Positions 46,801 to 58,795 of a DNA stretch of 64,000 nucleotides are shown piece after piece. Each line of letters opens with the position of its first letter. Positions within the stretch are counted from its first letter, which is position 1. The position numbers were made by a program, and so were the translations under genes. The stretch comes from Vitrella brassicaformis. Taxonomy: Eukaryota > Sar > Vitrellaceae. The notes below the pieces were generated by a model. It had not been told where the DNA came from. It saw only the letters and a program-made list of their open reading frames with translations, and made no database searches. The stretch is from positions 31,615 to 95,614 of the forward strand of contig CDMY01000047.1 of NCBI GenBank assembly GCA_001179505.1, given 5' to 3'.

Positions 46801-49800
46801 GCGCCGAGGGCGTGATGACCAGCACATCGAAGAGCGCCTCCGCGTGCCCGTCGTCAGAGTTGCCTTCTTCGCCGATTCTGATGTAGAATCTTTTCTTGTC
46901 GGCTGAGGGGGTCGACGGGACGATGCGGATCTCCTCCAGGGGAGTGCCCAGAAGCACTCTTATGTCATAGGTGACGACGAGGGGCGTGACCAGCGGCGCG
47001 TTTTCACTGTCGGGCAGGGGTGTGAAGCCTACTGCTTTTGGGGCGGTCAAGTCGAGTGGTCGTTGTGTGCGGAACGAGTAGGTGTTGGGTGGAAGCGGCT
47101 CGCTAGGGTTGCCGTAGGGGTCGGTGAGGAGACCCGGGGGGAACTGCAGTTCAATGTCAGTGACACTGGGGTAGGCCAGCGAGGGCGCAATGAACAGAAG
47201 ATTGTCAGAGATGGACACCTGCAGCAACCCACACAGAGTCGCGGGCGAGTGAGTGGGGCCTGCTCTTCCAGCACCCCATCGATCAGCACGTGTCACCTGT
47301 TGCTGGTCGTGTATGTCGATGGCGATCGAGAATGCGGCGCCAGGCCTCTTGTCATAAATGAAGATGCTGCCCCTGCCGCGTACGATGGGTTCGTCGAAGG
47401 GGAACATGATGTCGTTTTGCGTCATTGCCACGATGCTGCCGCGCCGGGGGATGGCCAGCTGCGGCAGAGGCACGGGGCCCTTGTCATCCACCGTCCCCTC
47501 AAAGGTGAATCGCCATTCGAAAGACCTGTGTGTCCATGCAACGCAGAAAAGGAGATCCACGCCACCCTGGTGGTGTCTCTCTCTCACTCACTCCTGTTCC
47601 CAGATGTTGCCGGCCTCGTCGCGAATGAGCCCATAGGGGATGTCCACCCTGTACTCGGCCAGCGGCAGCAGCACCCTGCTCTCGGGGAGGAAGAACCGCA
47701 CGTCATTGTCCATGACCCAGTAGAACGACGGGTCGTTGGGGATGACCACAACCGGGCCTCCGGCAGTCAGGGGCGTCAGCGTGATGGCGGCGTTGGACGC
47801 TGCCACGACGATGGGCTCGTCGAACCGCATCTGGATCATGTCCAGTGCCAGCAACACGCCCGTCTCCTCGTGATCAGGAGCCAACGCACTCACACCCACA
47901 TCGCGCTCTGTAACAAGCCAACCATCCAGTGATGGACGGACGTGTCTCTGCCTGCCTGCTGCTGCCCACCGAGGTCGGGCGGAGTTGTATCGTCGTTTGC
48001 CTTTGTCGTGAAGCTGAAGGTCTCAACTTTCGGTGAGAGGTTGCCCGCGGGGTCCTTGACGAGGCCGGGTGGGAGGACCACAGTGATGAGCTGATCGGGG
48101 GGGAAGGCGAAGGGCGGGGATATCGTCAGCACGTTGCCCGCGATGCTCATGATCTTGTTCAGGAGACTCTCGAGAAGGTCCAGGATCAGGGATGGGGGGT
48201 CGAGGCCCACAGAGGGCTGCAGCGCACGACCTACAACACCATGCAACACATACGGAGGGACACACGTCATTGTGTACATGCGGGAGTGCATATGGTGTGT
48301 CCCACTTACTTCTGCGTGAGATGGGTTCTGGTTTGAACACGATGTTGCCCTGTGCCGGCAGAATGGGCTCGCTGAATGGCAGGAAGAGGCTCGTCTTGGG
48401 GTCCACGTCCACACTGCCGTCCCGCGGCACCAGCTCGTTGTACAATAGATATGGACCGCTGCAACCGATTTACCAAAACCAAACCATGTCACCCTTTCCA
48501 CTCGCCAGCTCACTCACCTATTATCAATGTCCCCGTCAGCAGTGGTGAACCGCCACCTGACCGCCGCAGCAGCGTTGCCCACGGTGTCTGCCACAGCGGC
48601 CTCGGTGAGCAGCACCTCATAGACCATGTTGGGCAGCAGCCTCTTAAGAGGGACGACCAGGGCGGCCCCCAGGACCATCAGAGGCGATATCACCACCTGG
48701 AAAGATTCCTCCTCGCTGGACAGGCGCAGCTGATACACACACAAATGAAGGATGGGAAAGGCAGATGTCTCGGCTCCGCGAGGGATGGGAATGTCCGCTC
48801 ACCGCTCCGCCGTTTTCGCGTATTTCTTCGTTGAATACGATGAGCACGTCTGAGTCGAGTGTGACGTTCTCTGCCTCATGTGGCGGTGACAGCAGCCGCA
48901 CCTCTGGCGGCTCCCTGTCGGCCTCCACACAACCCTCCGCAAACCCCTTGTACCAAAGGTAGATCCAGTCACCTGCAGACACATACACACACAGTTAAGA
49001 AAAGCCATATCTATCTGGGATAATGGCGTGTTTCCGAGGAAGAACCATCGATCTTGCACACGTGTGCTGGCTGCTATACCTACCTTCGTTTGCGACTGGT
49101 TTGAGGTCAGGGTCGGTGTAGACAGGGTCGCTGCCGGCCTCCTGCAGCACCCGCAGGCCCGTCTCAGAGTTGAAGAGACAGAACAATGCCTGCATCCGAG
49201 ACACGTCCACCCCAGCCGCACAGATGGTAGTGTCGGTGATCTCAGCCGGACACCTGATATGCATGTAATCAACACCAACACCCATCCTTGAACGGCGTTT
49301 GTCATGTCTCTGCGGCAGTCACTGACCGACCTTGGGTCACGGTCTTCGCCTGGTGGGGTCTCCTGCATGGACGGCAGCAAGGCCTCGAGCAGGACAGTCC
49401 CCTCGCCGGGCGCGGCGTCTTGCGGCTGGAGGTATAGCAACGGCTGCGGCCGTGTCTCCAGGATCGAGTAGACCTCCACTGCGATCACTATCGAAAAATT
49501 CTGCAGGTTCGTGCCTGTTCGTTGGTTGGGCGATAGGGGAGAGGGAGACATGACAGACACCCATGGGACCCGATGTATGTCTGCAGTTGTTTGTGTGAGC
49601 AAACGTACCTTACCTTGACCGTAGGGTATCATGAATGCACTCTCCTCGCATCCCTCCATGATGAGCCTGCCGTCGTCTAGCCTCCCCGTGCAGTTCATGG
49701 GGGCGTCCCAGGGCGACTTGTCCTTGCAGTCCTTGTCGAAATCCCACGATCCACCGGGGTCGGGCGGCAAGTCTGCACACACCAAGAGACAGAGATGGTG

Positions 49801-50425
49801 TGGTTGGTGGTGATGTGTGCGGATGTGGATGAGGATGAGGATGTGTGTGTGGGTGTACATCATGGCGTGCCTGGTATGGTGACATTGGCCTCGTTGTCGA
49901 TCTGGACGGTGAGCGAGACGTCATAGCTCCCCTGGTAGTAGCACCTGGCCGTGATGGCCGGCGGTGACTCAGCGCCTCCGAAAATGGGTGTGCCGGGCGG
50001 GATACTGCCGATACAACAAACAAGCCACACAATGTCATGTGTGCATGCGCTCATTATCATGACTATTCCGCTTACGCCGCCACATTCTCGATGGTGATGA
50101 CGCTCGTGGCGTTGTCCTGGGAGATGGTGCTCCCACATGGGTTTGTAACCGACTGTCCGTCGACAGTAGCCTCAAGCGGGGCGAACAAACACTTCTGCTG
50201 TACGCCCTGTGGGGATGTCCGTGTGACCGACTTGCAGACATCATACTCAGTGGAAGTGCCGCCCTCCCAGTACCAGTCGTGTGCTCCCGAGCTGGCCAGG
50301 GGGAGGCACAGCTGCATGCCGTCAGACAAGCAGTCGGGCTTTATCGCACTCCACACCGGCGGGCCGCGACACACACCCAGCAAGCAGCACACGAGGACGC
50401 ATGTGAGAAGAGGGGAACGCCGCAT
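40810..50425 (-). CDS. Giant surface protein with about 13 Ig-like (Big_5/SbsA-type) repeats
   Basis: Single-pass surface protein, probably adhesive. Twenty-six exons (minus): 50425-50076, 50004-49871, 49772-49614, 49514-49331, 49253-49084, 48972-48803, 48729-48518, 48458-48310, 48230-47970, 47907-47592, 47525-47297, 47218-45596, 45539-45246, 45181-45086, 45009-44752, 44686-44449, 44374-44175, 44107-43870, 43815-43382, 43311-43186, 43115-42729, 42655-42388, 42282-42137, 42054-41968, 41867-41692, 41593-40810; 7,689 nt, 2,562 residues, every phase closes. Signal peptide RSPLLTCVLVCCLLGVC. Repeats follow P-x-D/N-G-x-x-V-x(3-5)-D-(I/L)-x-(L/V)-x-F-(S/D/N)-E-x-(I/V), for example VPRDGSVDVDPKTSLFLPFS and LPANGSVDVSTEVDLNVIFT. 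Then a Cys-rich membrane-proximal domain (CADPTCSGGG, CDITMCLDPFCGVDC), one helix (LVVIFCVVGALLLVSVVGWF) and a 200-residue tail. Big_5 modules are common in bacterial surface proteins. Two introns begin with GC (after 49871 and 41968). Confidence 0.84.
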
Positions 50426-50544
50426 CTTTCTGCTGCGGCTGCTGAGGGGGGTCGAGTTTGCACGGGTAATGGATGACGAAGGCGCTGCAGCCGATGATAT
50501 CTTTCGCCAACGTTCGCTTTGCGCGTTTTCCTGTTCTTCCGCTT

Positions 50545-50552
50545 AGCTCGCA
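50545..50552 (+). promoter_or_regulatory. AGCTCGCA motif in the IST1 / surface-protein shared upstream region
   Basis: Exact octamer, about 70 bp before the IST1 start and 120 bp before the divergent surface-protein start. Confidence 0.45.
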
Positions 50553-50619
50553 TACCTTCTCGACGATCGGTGCAGATCTCCTGCCCTCTTCAGTTGTCGC
50601 ATCTGACCCCTGCCACAGA

Positions 50620-52471
50620 ATGTCTTGGTTTTCGCGATTCAGCGGGTCGAGCTGCAAGGCACATCTTAAGATGACAGTCAACAGAGGTGAGAGCAGCATA
50701 GACAGACATCGACACACACGCTGAGATCAGAGGCAGGCACGGCGTCGGCATTTGTGTCTGTGTGTGTGTGTTTGTGTGTGTCGTGCGTCAGCCAAGCTGT
50801 CTCAGAACAAGCTGGAGAACAACAAGAAGGCGCTGCGTCGCGAGATGGCCCATCTGCTTCGCGAGGATAAGGAGGAGAAGGCCCGCATCAAGGCCGAGCA
50901 GTTCCTCCAGGATCAGAAGATGGAGTGCGCTTTGGACATACTCGAAACCATGTGCGACCTGCTCGCCACACGGATGGTGAGTGAGCATCACCCCAGCAAC
51001 AGACAGACAGCTGTCGTGTGCGCCTACTTGACGGCGTGTGCACCGTCGATGTGATGTGTGTCAGCGCTACATCGAGAGTGAGAAGGACTGCCCCTCTGAC
51101 CTCTCGGGCACCATTGCCTCCGTCCTCTACTGCGAGAAACGGGCAGGCATCGACGATTTGGCAGAGGTTCGGAAGCAGTTTGAGATCAAGTACGGGCGTG
51201 AGTTCGTCGAGACGGCAGCCGACAACAAGAACCAGGAGGTACACTTCAAGTTGGTGCAGCTGCTGAGCGTCATGCCGCCCGCCGAGCATGAGGTCGTCAA
51301 GGTCCTCAAGGACGTCGCTGCAGAGTACGACGTACAGTGGAACGCACCACCTGAACCCGCTGAGGTAAGACAAGACAGACACGCAGGCAGGCAGGCAGGC
51401 GGGGAGAGATGGAGGGCTACCATCGTTACGCATGTGTGTGTGCATGTGTGTGTATCGGTGTCATCCATCAATAATCCATCAGCCGTCATTATCTGACTTC
51501 AATGACATGGTCCACGAGGCCACTGAGGGGGGAGACGCATTCGTCCCAAGGGTACGGGGAGTGAGTGGAACAGCCAGGCAGGCAGGCAGCCCAGGCAGAC
51601 ACTCTTCGCGGCCTTCGCTCTCACCATTAATCCGTGACATCTCCGTATGTCCTTGTTTCGCCTGTGTGTGCTGTGGTGTGCAGCCGTCAGCTCCAGGTCC
51701 GTATGGATACCCCTTCCCAGTGCAGGTGCAGGGCGGCATGCCCATGGCGGTGCCGTACCCCCCATACCCGCCACAGCAGCAGCAGCAGCCGGTGCCCTCT
51801 GGGATGCCCCAAGGGGCCCAGCCCTCCATGCCCCCGCCGTACAAGTCATTCGTCGGAGCCGCCGGACAGTTCCCCAGCATGCCACCACCACCACCAGGTC
51901 TGACAGGAGTGCTTATCCCCCTTACGGATGGATCGATGCTCTTCACACGTGTGTGTGTGTGTCTATCATTGGCTGGCCATGTCAGGTCCTCCGGCAATGA
52001 TGGGTGGTGGTCCGGGTGGGGGTGTTTCCGATGCGTCAGCGGCCTCAGCAACGCTGCAGGACAAGATGGCCTACCACGACAGCCACCCCATGCCACCCAA
52101 TGTGACACCACAGCCATCACCGTCGCCGTTCCCCGCCAGCAGCGACTCGGCAGCACCACCCCCCAGTGGGAATGTGAGCGGCGCACCACCACCCGTGCAG
52201 ACGATGCAGCCCCCCGCAGGTGCACAGGAGCCAGAGAGCCAGGTGGCTGTCAACGGCGGCTTCCCCCCCTTTGTGGCGGGGCCCCAGAAGCCCTACGGAG
52301 AGGTCAGTGGCAGGCAGGGTGGGGGGGCGATGTGTGCAGTGCAAAGGTGGGACGGCGTGGGTGGATCTCTGTGTGTGTTGCTGTGGTGTGGTGTGGTGTG
52401 TGCAGGACACGCAGGGTGGCGGCAATGACGCATATGACCTGAACCAGAGGATACAGAATCTGCGCAGATAG
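50620..52471 (+). CDS. IST1: IST1-family ESCRT-III-associated protein
   Basis: Regulates ESCRT-III and VPS4 in endosomal sorting and membrane scission. Seven exons: 50620-50686, 50792-50976, 51065-51364, 51483-51551, 51684-51897, 51986-52302, 52406-52471; 405 residues. The IST1 core is complete: KAHLKMTVNRAKLSQNKLEN, LRREMAHLLREDKEEKARIK, ALDILETMCDLLATRMRYIE, ASVLYCEKRAG...LAEVRKQFEIKYGREFVETA. A Pro/Gln/Met-rich linker follows (PPYPPQQQQQPVPSGMP). The C-terminus DLNQRIQNLRR fits the MIT-interacting motif L-x-x-R-(L/I)-x-x-L-(K/R), the expected binding site for VPS4-type MIT domains. Start chosen as the first ATG giving the usual N-terminus. Head-to-head with the surface-protein gene. Confidence 0.94.
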
Positions 52472-53312
52472 ATAGATAGGTGCTGGACAGACAAGACAGC
52501 CCAATCGTATGCGTTGAGTGAGTGAGTGAGCTGAGCAGGAAGGGTGGGTGGGTGGAAGAAGGGAAGGAGGGAGGCAGGAGAAGGAAGACAGTGAGTGGCG
52601 CGGGTTTGGTCACAAGGAAGGAACATCGTTGTCTGTCTGTATGTATGACTGATGACTCTTTCGCGAGCTAGTGGAGAGCTCCACTTGTGTGGTCTCTTTG
52701 TCTGCGTCGTTTGTCCCTCTCGCGCCTGCTCTGGCTGGAGACCTGTTCGTGTGCGACACAGGCCCCCACACAGAGCAGGAGCGTGGGCGACAGACGACGC
52801 AGACGACGCTAAGAAATGTGTGGCACACACAGGTGTGCGCATCGCACGAGTGAGTGAGTGAGTGTGTGTGGCTTTTTTGCGCTCTCGAGTGAGTGAGCCA
52901 ACGAGCGGGCACTTTGGTTTGCTCAAGGGACAGAGGGAGGGAGGGAGGGAGGGAGGGCTGGATTTGATTTGGTGAAGCGTCCATCCATCGATGGAACGAA
53001 CACTGACGTACGTGTCAATGAATGAATGAGTGGAGTGAAAGCATGTCTGTCTGTCTGTCTCGACGGGATCTCACCAGCTTCAGTCAGTCAATGTCGCCGT
53101 CACGGCTTTGGCCTCGCCGTCTGACAAATACACATACGCACCTTCGTCCTGCCTCAACTGACTCGCCTGTCCAGCCAGGCCAGGCCCCCACGCACAAACA
53201 AAAACGCCCCTCGCCCTCTCATTCAACAGAAACAAAACTGCAAACACAGCCCGCACCGGCCGTCTGTCTATCTGTCTGTCTGTCTGCTTGCGTCAGCCGG
53301 CGATGGATCACA
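52472..53312. other. Tail-to-tail spacer
   Basis: No gene seen. GAGT, GGGA, GTCT and GATG repeats; likely 3' UTR of IST1 and of the ELMO gene. Confidence 0.55.
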
Positions 53313-53406
53313 TCACGCTGCGGCAGCGACCGTGTCGAAGAGTTGGTGGAACTCGAGGACGTGATCGGGGCGGCGCGAGAACAGACCCACGATGGCACGC
53401 TGAACA

Positions 53407-53441
<35 letters not shown>

Positions 53442-55169
53442 TGGGGGCTTGGTGTCTGTCTGTCTGTCGGCGGGCGAACCTTTGTGTTCTGCATGACTTC
53501 GGGGAAGTCGGTCAGCGTCGTGGATGGACTCAACCTGACGCATGGATTGGATGCATGGATGCATGGACATTGCGGGAGGGAGCAGTCAGTCAGTCAGTCA
53601 GGCCATCTCTTCATTCACAAGGTAGGTACTCACGACTTTATCTTCCACAGCCGGTGGATCCGGATGGCAGCACAGCAAAAGAGCTCCTCAAGGGCACACT
53701 GCAGGCAGCCACAATCACACACGCATGTATCATGTATGTTCTGTCAGCCCATCGCACTCCTGCAGGCAGAGTGCCACGTCGTACGTCTCGTTCGTCGAGG
53801 GCCAGTCGGGCGAAGGCCTTCAGACACCTAAGGCACGGAACAGCACACCCGTCATTGCCTTGTCATGGGCGTGTGTGTGTGTTGCTACTTTTTGGAGGCC
53901 GTATCGCTGCCCACTGCCGGATTGTGCCCCGGGGCGTGGTTGAGCTTCAGATACAGCACCAAGAAATGCTGGATAATCCCCCACCCCACACACACATACA
54001 CATGCACTCCATCTCATCTCCCTCCCTCCCTCCCTGTGCCTGTGTGTGCACACCCTGCCTACCGTGATGTTGACAAAAACAGCGGACAGGGGGTACTCCC
54101 AGGGTTCACCCTCCTGCCGCCGCTGCTGCTGGTGGTCGCCCCCCGTCCCGTCCTGCGAGTCGCCTCGGCCGTTCATCCCATACGACGAGCTCGCGGGGTC
54201 CCTTGCGCGCCGTGCGGCGTAGTCGCGATTTGACTCCCGCATGAGGGTCTCGAAGTGCTGAATGAACGAATGGATATCCATCATGACGGCTGCGGGGGTG
54301 CGTTCGTTGCGGATGTGTTTGTTGCTCACGTGTGAGTACTTATGAGCGAAGTAGATCATGCACTGGAGGGAGAGGAGGCCGCCGCCGCGAAAGTCGCTCC
54401 GCGGATCCCCATTCTGAAAATGTTCACACGACACACAGCAGTCAGTCAGGGGGCGCCAATGGAATGAAGGAAGGGCCTGGTCGGGTCGCGTGTGCTGTGA
54501 ATGTATGTGTGTGTACCTGGAAGCCCAGCTCTTTCCACTGGTCAGCCTTCTCGGGGACATCCACATCGTCTGCACACACACACACACACACACACGCACT
54601 CACTGCAGCACACATGTATTCGCCCCTCCCAGGAAGGTATGTGACACCAGTCGCCACACGGGGCTGCCCTGCCCTGCCCACGTATGGTGTGTATGCACTC
54701 ACATACATACCCACCCGGCAAATGGAAGGCAAGCCTGAAGTACTTGCACAGCAGCGCCTGCAGTCCGTGCCCCATCAACACCCCCCACCACCGTCTAGAC
54801 TCTCCCTTGGAGGTCACTGCTGCGGCTGCATACAATACATCCGTACCTACCTACCTCATGTTCGGGTGACTGCGGGTCGTATTGCACACTGGCCTTCTTC
54901 TTGTAGCGCCTCAGCGCCGCCTTCTCTTTCTCGGTCAGGCACTCACTGAAGGCGTAAAAGCAGCCCAGACAGTCGGCGAAGATGCCCTCATCCTCGACAA
55001 TTGGCGCCTCGAGCGCACGATACGCCAGCAGCGGCTCGCTCTCTGACACGCACACACACGGACAGCACCAACAGCGGGTTGAGTCATGAGAATTGGAATG
55101 ACTCATTCACAATCGCTGTTTGCATCTGGCCATCTTACCCCTCGGCGAGTCATCTGCAGCAGGCGCCAT
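53313..55169 (-). CDS. ELMO-domain protein
   Basis: ELMO domains act with Rho/Arl-type small GTPases in membrane traffic and cytoskeleton control. Ten exons (minus): 55169-55139, 55042-54855, 54805-54715, 54569-54517, 54413-54063, 53968-53889, 53827-53785, 53698-53634, 53534-53480, 53399-53313; 347 residues, phases close. Core: KADQWKELGFQNGDPRSDFR then GGGLLSLQCMIYFAHK, the classic W-x-x-(L/I)-G-F-Q-x-x-(D/N)-P-x-T/S-D-F-R-G motif, preceded by QYDPQSPEHE and WWGVLMGHGLQALLCKYFRL. A polar insert (GRGDSQDGTGGDHQQQRRQE) interrupts the domain before the strand PLSAVFVNITHFLVLYLKLN. The end KCLKAFARLALDERD...DFPEVMQNTKRAIVGLFSR matches the C-terminal helices. The acceptor at 54805 and donor before 53889 were selected by phase. 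Divergent from the fumarate reductase gene. Confidence 0.86.
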
Positions 55170-55192
55170 CTTTAAAAATGTCGCCACGTTCG

Positions 55193-55219
55193 CGCGAGCT
55201 CACGGGGGATCTGCGAGCC
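55193..55219 (+). promoter_or_regulatory. CGCGAGCT and TGCGAGCC in the ELMO / fumarate reductase shared upstream region
   Basis: CGCGAGCT at 55193-55200 and TGCGAGCC at 55212-55219, immediately upstream of the ELMO start. Confidence 0.4.
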
Positions 55220-55376
55220 GAGAGAAAGGAGTCAGCGGTCTGTCTGGGCTTTCAGTTCCTTCCCGAGGCCCGGCATCACACCGCAATTCATGGTTGATGT
55301 TGATACCTCTCTCGCTTATCGAATAGTCGCTTATCGCTGCGGATCATGTGAGGCTGACTGAGCTTTTGGCTAGTTA

Positions 55377-58300
55377 ATGGTGGCGCCGCATGATGAGACG
55401 CACTTGGACACCCATGTGGTGGTCGTGGGAAGCGGCGCTGCCGGCCTTTGTGCCGCCATTGAGGTATCTATGGGGATCAAACCACACCTGTCCCAAGCCA
55501 TTGCGCAATGTGGTTGTTTGTGTGTGCAGGCTGCCGAGAGTGGCGCCAGGGTAATGCTCATCGAAAAGCACAAGATCGGCGGCAACTCTGCAAAGGCAGG
55601 AGAGGGAAAAAGAGGCATTGGGTGCTTGCGACTTGCCCATAGATTCGTTCGTGTGTCTGTCGGGTGGTCTGGTCAGGCGACGTCAGGGATCAATGGGGCC
55701 GGCACGAGTGTGCAGAGGGCGCTGGGCATCGAGGACCGACCTGAGGCCTTCATGCAGGACACGCTCGTGTCAGGTGAGGGCATGGCCGACGAGCAGCTCG
55801 TGGCCAGGCTGGCACACAGCAGCGCGTCGGCCGTCGAGTGGCTCATATCGCTGGGCGTCAACCTCACCCAAGTGGAGCGGCTCGGCGGACACAGGTGAAA
55901 GAGATCACAACTGCTCTGCTTGCCGGGGCATATGGTCATGTGTATTTGTGTGTGTCAGTACGGCGCGTTCTCACCGCATCCCGCCGCTCCCCGATGGTCG
56001 TCCCGTGCCGGTCGGCTGGACCACTATCAGCGCACTGGTCAGGAAAATCAAAGACTTCGGCGATCGCATCACGGTAGGCACACCACACGAAACAAGACCC
56101 ACCCCGATGGATGGGATGCCATCCATCCAAGTGTGTTTGTGTGCTTCCTTGGCACATGCAGGTGATGGAGGGCTACAGGCTGCTGGACATCATTATATCC
56201 AACGATGCCCAGCCATCCCTCTCCCCATCGCCGCACCTGCCCGGCCATGCCGCAGAAGGGGTGGTCATCCAGGCCACCAACACCACTGCCGACGACAGCC
56301 CGGCCGCCCCGCCCCTCACCATTCACTCTGACAGCGTCGTCTTGGCTACCGGTGGTTTCAGCAGCGACGCATTGCCGCAGCAGCAGGGGCAGGGTGACCA
56401 TCTGCCTGGGCACCTGGCGCCGTCGCTGCTCAAGGAGGTGGCGCCATTGTTGGCCCATCACGCAACCACCAACGGGCTCTTCGCCACGGGCGACTCTCTC
56501 AAGATCGGCCAGCACAGGGGATTGGCCATGAAGCACCTCGAACACATACAGGTCAGTGAGTGAGAAGCGAGAGGAACACAAAACTAATGCGTGCAGGACT
56601 GTCTCTCATCACCGCAAATTTCATTCTCATTCGTCTGTCTGCTCTGTGTCTGTCGTGTGCGTGCAGCTGCATCCGACGGGTTTCGTGGATCTGTGTGATC
56701 CGCTGAGCAGCACCAAGTGGCTGGCGCCCGAGATGCTCCGGGGGTGCGGGGCCATCCTCGTCACACACACAGGCGAGCGATTCGTCAACGAGCTCGAGAA
56801 GCGCAGCGTCGTGTCGGACGCCATCCTGCAAGGCGGCACACCCATCCTTGCATGGCCCGGCATGGAGGGCGCCCGGCTGCGGCCAGACAGTGGTGAGGAC
56901 GAGGGCGCGGCGGCCAGACGGGCGTCCAACAGTGCGGCGCTGCTCATGAATGAGGCCATCAGGCAACGGTGGGTGGGGAGGGGTGGAGGTGGGGGGAGGA
57001 AGATCCGCCTCATGGTGGCTGTGTTGTGGTTGTTGTCAGGGTCGGTGCCGGGACGCTTCGCTTTTACGAGCAGAAGGGTCTGATTCGCAGCGCGGGTAGC
57101 CTGAGGGAGGCGGCGGCCATGCTGGGCGTCCGTGAAGACCGCCTGATCGCCACAATTAAGGATTACAGCAACGGGATGGCCCAAGGCAAGGACAGCTTTG
57201 GTAAGGAGGCAGGCGACACAACACGGCGAGGGAGGGAGCAATGAATTCCCTTGATGGTGTGACTCGCTGTGTGAACTCAGGCAAGAGTGTGTTTCCGGCG
57301 GCTCTCTCCCCTGATGACACTTTCTACATCGCCATCGTGACGCCATGCCTCCACTACACCATGTGTGTGTGTGGGCCGACAGACAGCAAACACTCCTCCT
57401 TACTCACCCACCCCCTCACTGTGTGGCTGGGCTGGTATCTGTGCCATCCATCTACACTGCAGGGGCGGTCTGTGCGTCAACTCGAGCGCTCAGGTGATGC
57501 GCGAAGAGCCGTCTGCTGTCGTCGACCCACTGCTAGACCTGGGCGTCCCAACACAGCCGCCCAGGAGACCCGTTAGCGGCCTATTCGCTGCTGGTGCGAC
57601 CGACAGCAGGCCACGGACGCACCACACAGAGCAGAATCGTTGCATACCATACACGTGTGTGTTTCCTTCTTGTATGTGTCTGTGCAGGTGAGGTGGTGGG
57701 AGGTCTGCACGGCGCCAATCGGCTGGCCGGCAACGGACTTTTGGAATCGGTCGTCTTCGGCCGTCTCGCGGGCAACTGGGCAGCACGGGTAGGTACCTAC
57801 ACTTGACCACTGCATGCCTGCCATGAGGAAGTGAGTGCATTCCAACCATTCCTCTGCCTGCCTGCCTGCCTGCCTACAGAGCTCCAAAAGGTCGTCATCG
57901 ACACTGCCCCTGCCCATCCACCCTGGCGGCGAGAGCGCGGAGCTGAGGCTGCGGGAGATCGACGACAGGACCATCCCAGGGTGCGCGGTGCTGCGATTCG
58001 ACCTGCCGTCCGGCCGCCATGTGGCCAATGTGGGGCTGGGCGGGCGAGTGCTGCTGAAGCCTCCTCATTGCCGCAATGGGGTTTCCCTGCCCGTTCTCAC
58101 CCCACCGTCGTCCTTCACCGGCGTGCTGGAGCTGGCCCTGTTCGCGACGGTGGATGGAGACACAGATGTAGAGCAGTCCCCACGACCACCTCCACTGGGG
58201 TGCGTATGCGCGCCGGGCAGTGTGGTGTCGGCATCGTTGGAGCCGCCACAAGAGGGGGCCGGCGACATGCAGAGGCTGGACAGAATGGTGCGCAAGGACG

Positions 58301-58795
58301 ATGGGGTCAAGTGTGTGGTGGCCGCGGGCAATGATGGCCTGGCGCTCGCCCTGCAGCTCATGAGATACGCCTTGCACCACCATGACACTCTCAGGGGAAT
58401 GCTGCAGGTGAGTTAGTGAGGTGAGGTGACTGAAGTGAGGGAAGGACCACTCGCCACGCATGCCGCCCCCTGACGCTCTCATCTTTCCTTTGCAGGTGAT
58501 TGTCATCTCGGCGAATTGCCGGTGTTGCCAATACCTGCAGAAGACCGCACAACAGCATCGCAGCGTGCTGGAGGGCCGGTTCCAGCTACAGGCCAAATGT
58601 AGCGATGAGGATGGATGCCACGGTGATGTTCCAGGAGCTGCCGTGGGTGATGGCCTGTGGGAGTGTGATGGGCTGCTGGAGAGCGTGCAGTTGGCCAAGC
58701 TGATGGCGCAGCAGCGGCTGTTCTTGTGCGGGGTGGGGGTGAAGGATGCTGCTGATGCTACTGCTGATGAGGGGGCAAGGATAAGGGGCTGCTAG
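55377..58795 (+). CDS. NADH-dependent fumarate reductase: flavoprotein fused to a cytochrome-b5-reductase-like module
   Basis: Predicted soluble fumarate-to-succinate reductase. Twelve exons: 55377-55463, 55530-55595, 55677-55894, 55959-56073, 56162-56551, 56667-56968, 57040-57200, 57281-57362, 57463-57593, 57688-57788, 57880-58407, 58496-58795; 826 residues. FAD-binding start [57 protein letters not shown] (active-site His), [22 protein letters not shown], and [20 protein letters not shown] then VVFGRLAG: the Osm1/FRD1 pattern. The C-terminal 270 residues read like a degenerate ferredoxin-reductase fold: [60 protein letters not shown]. The G-G-T-G nucleotide motif is changed to A-G-N-D-G, so NAD(P)H use is uncertain. 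The GC-AG intron after 55595 is confirmed by the invariant [12 protein letters not shown]. No targeting peptide is obvious. Confidence 0.88.
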
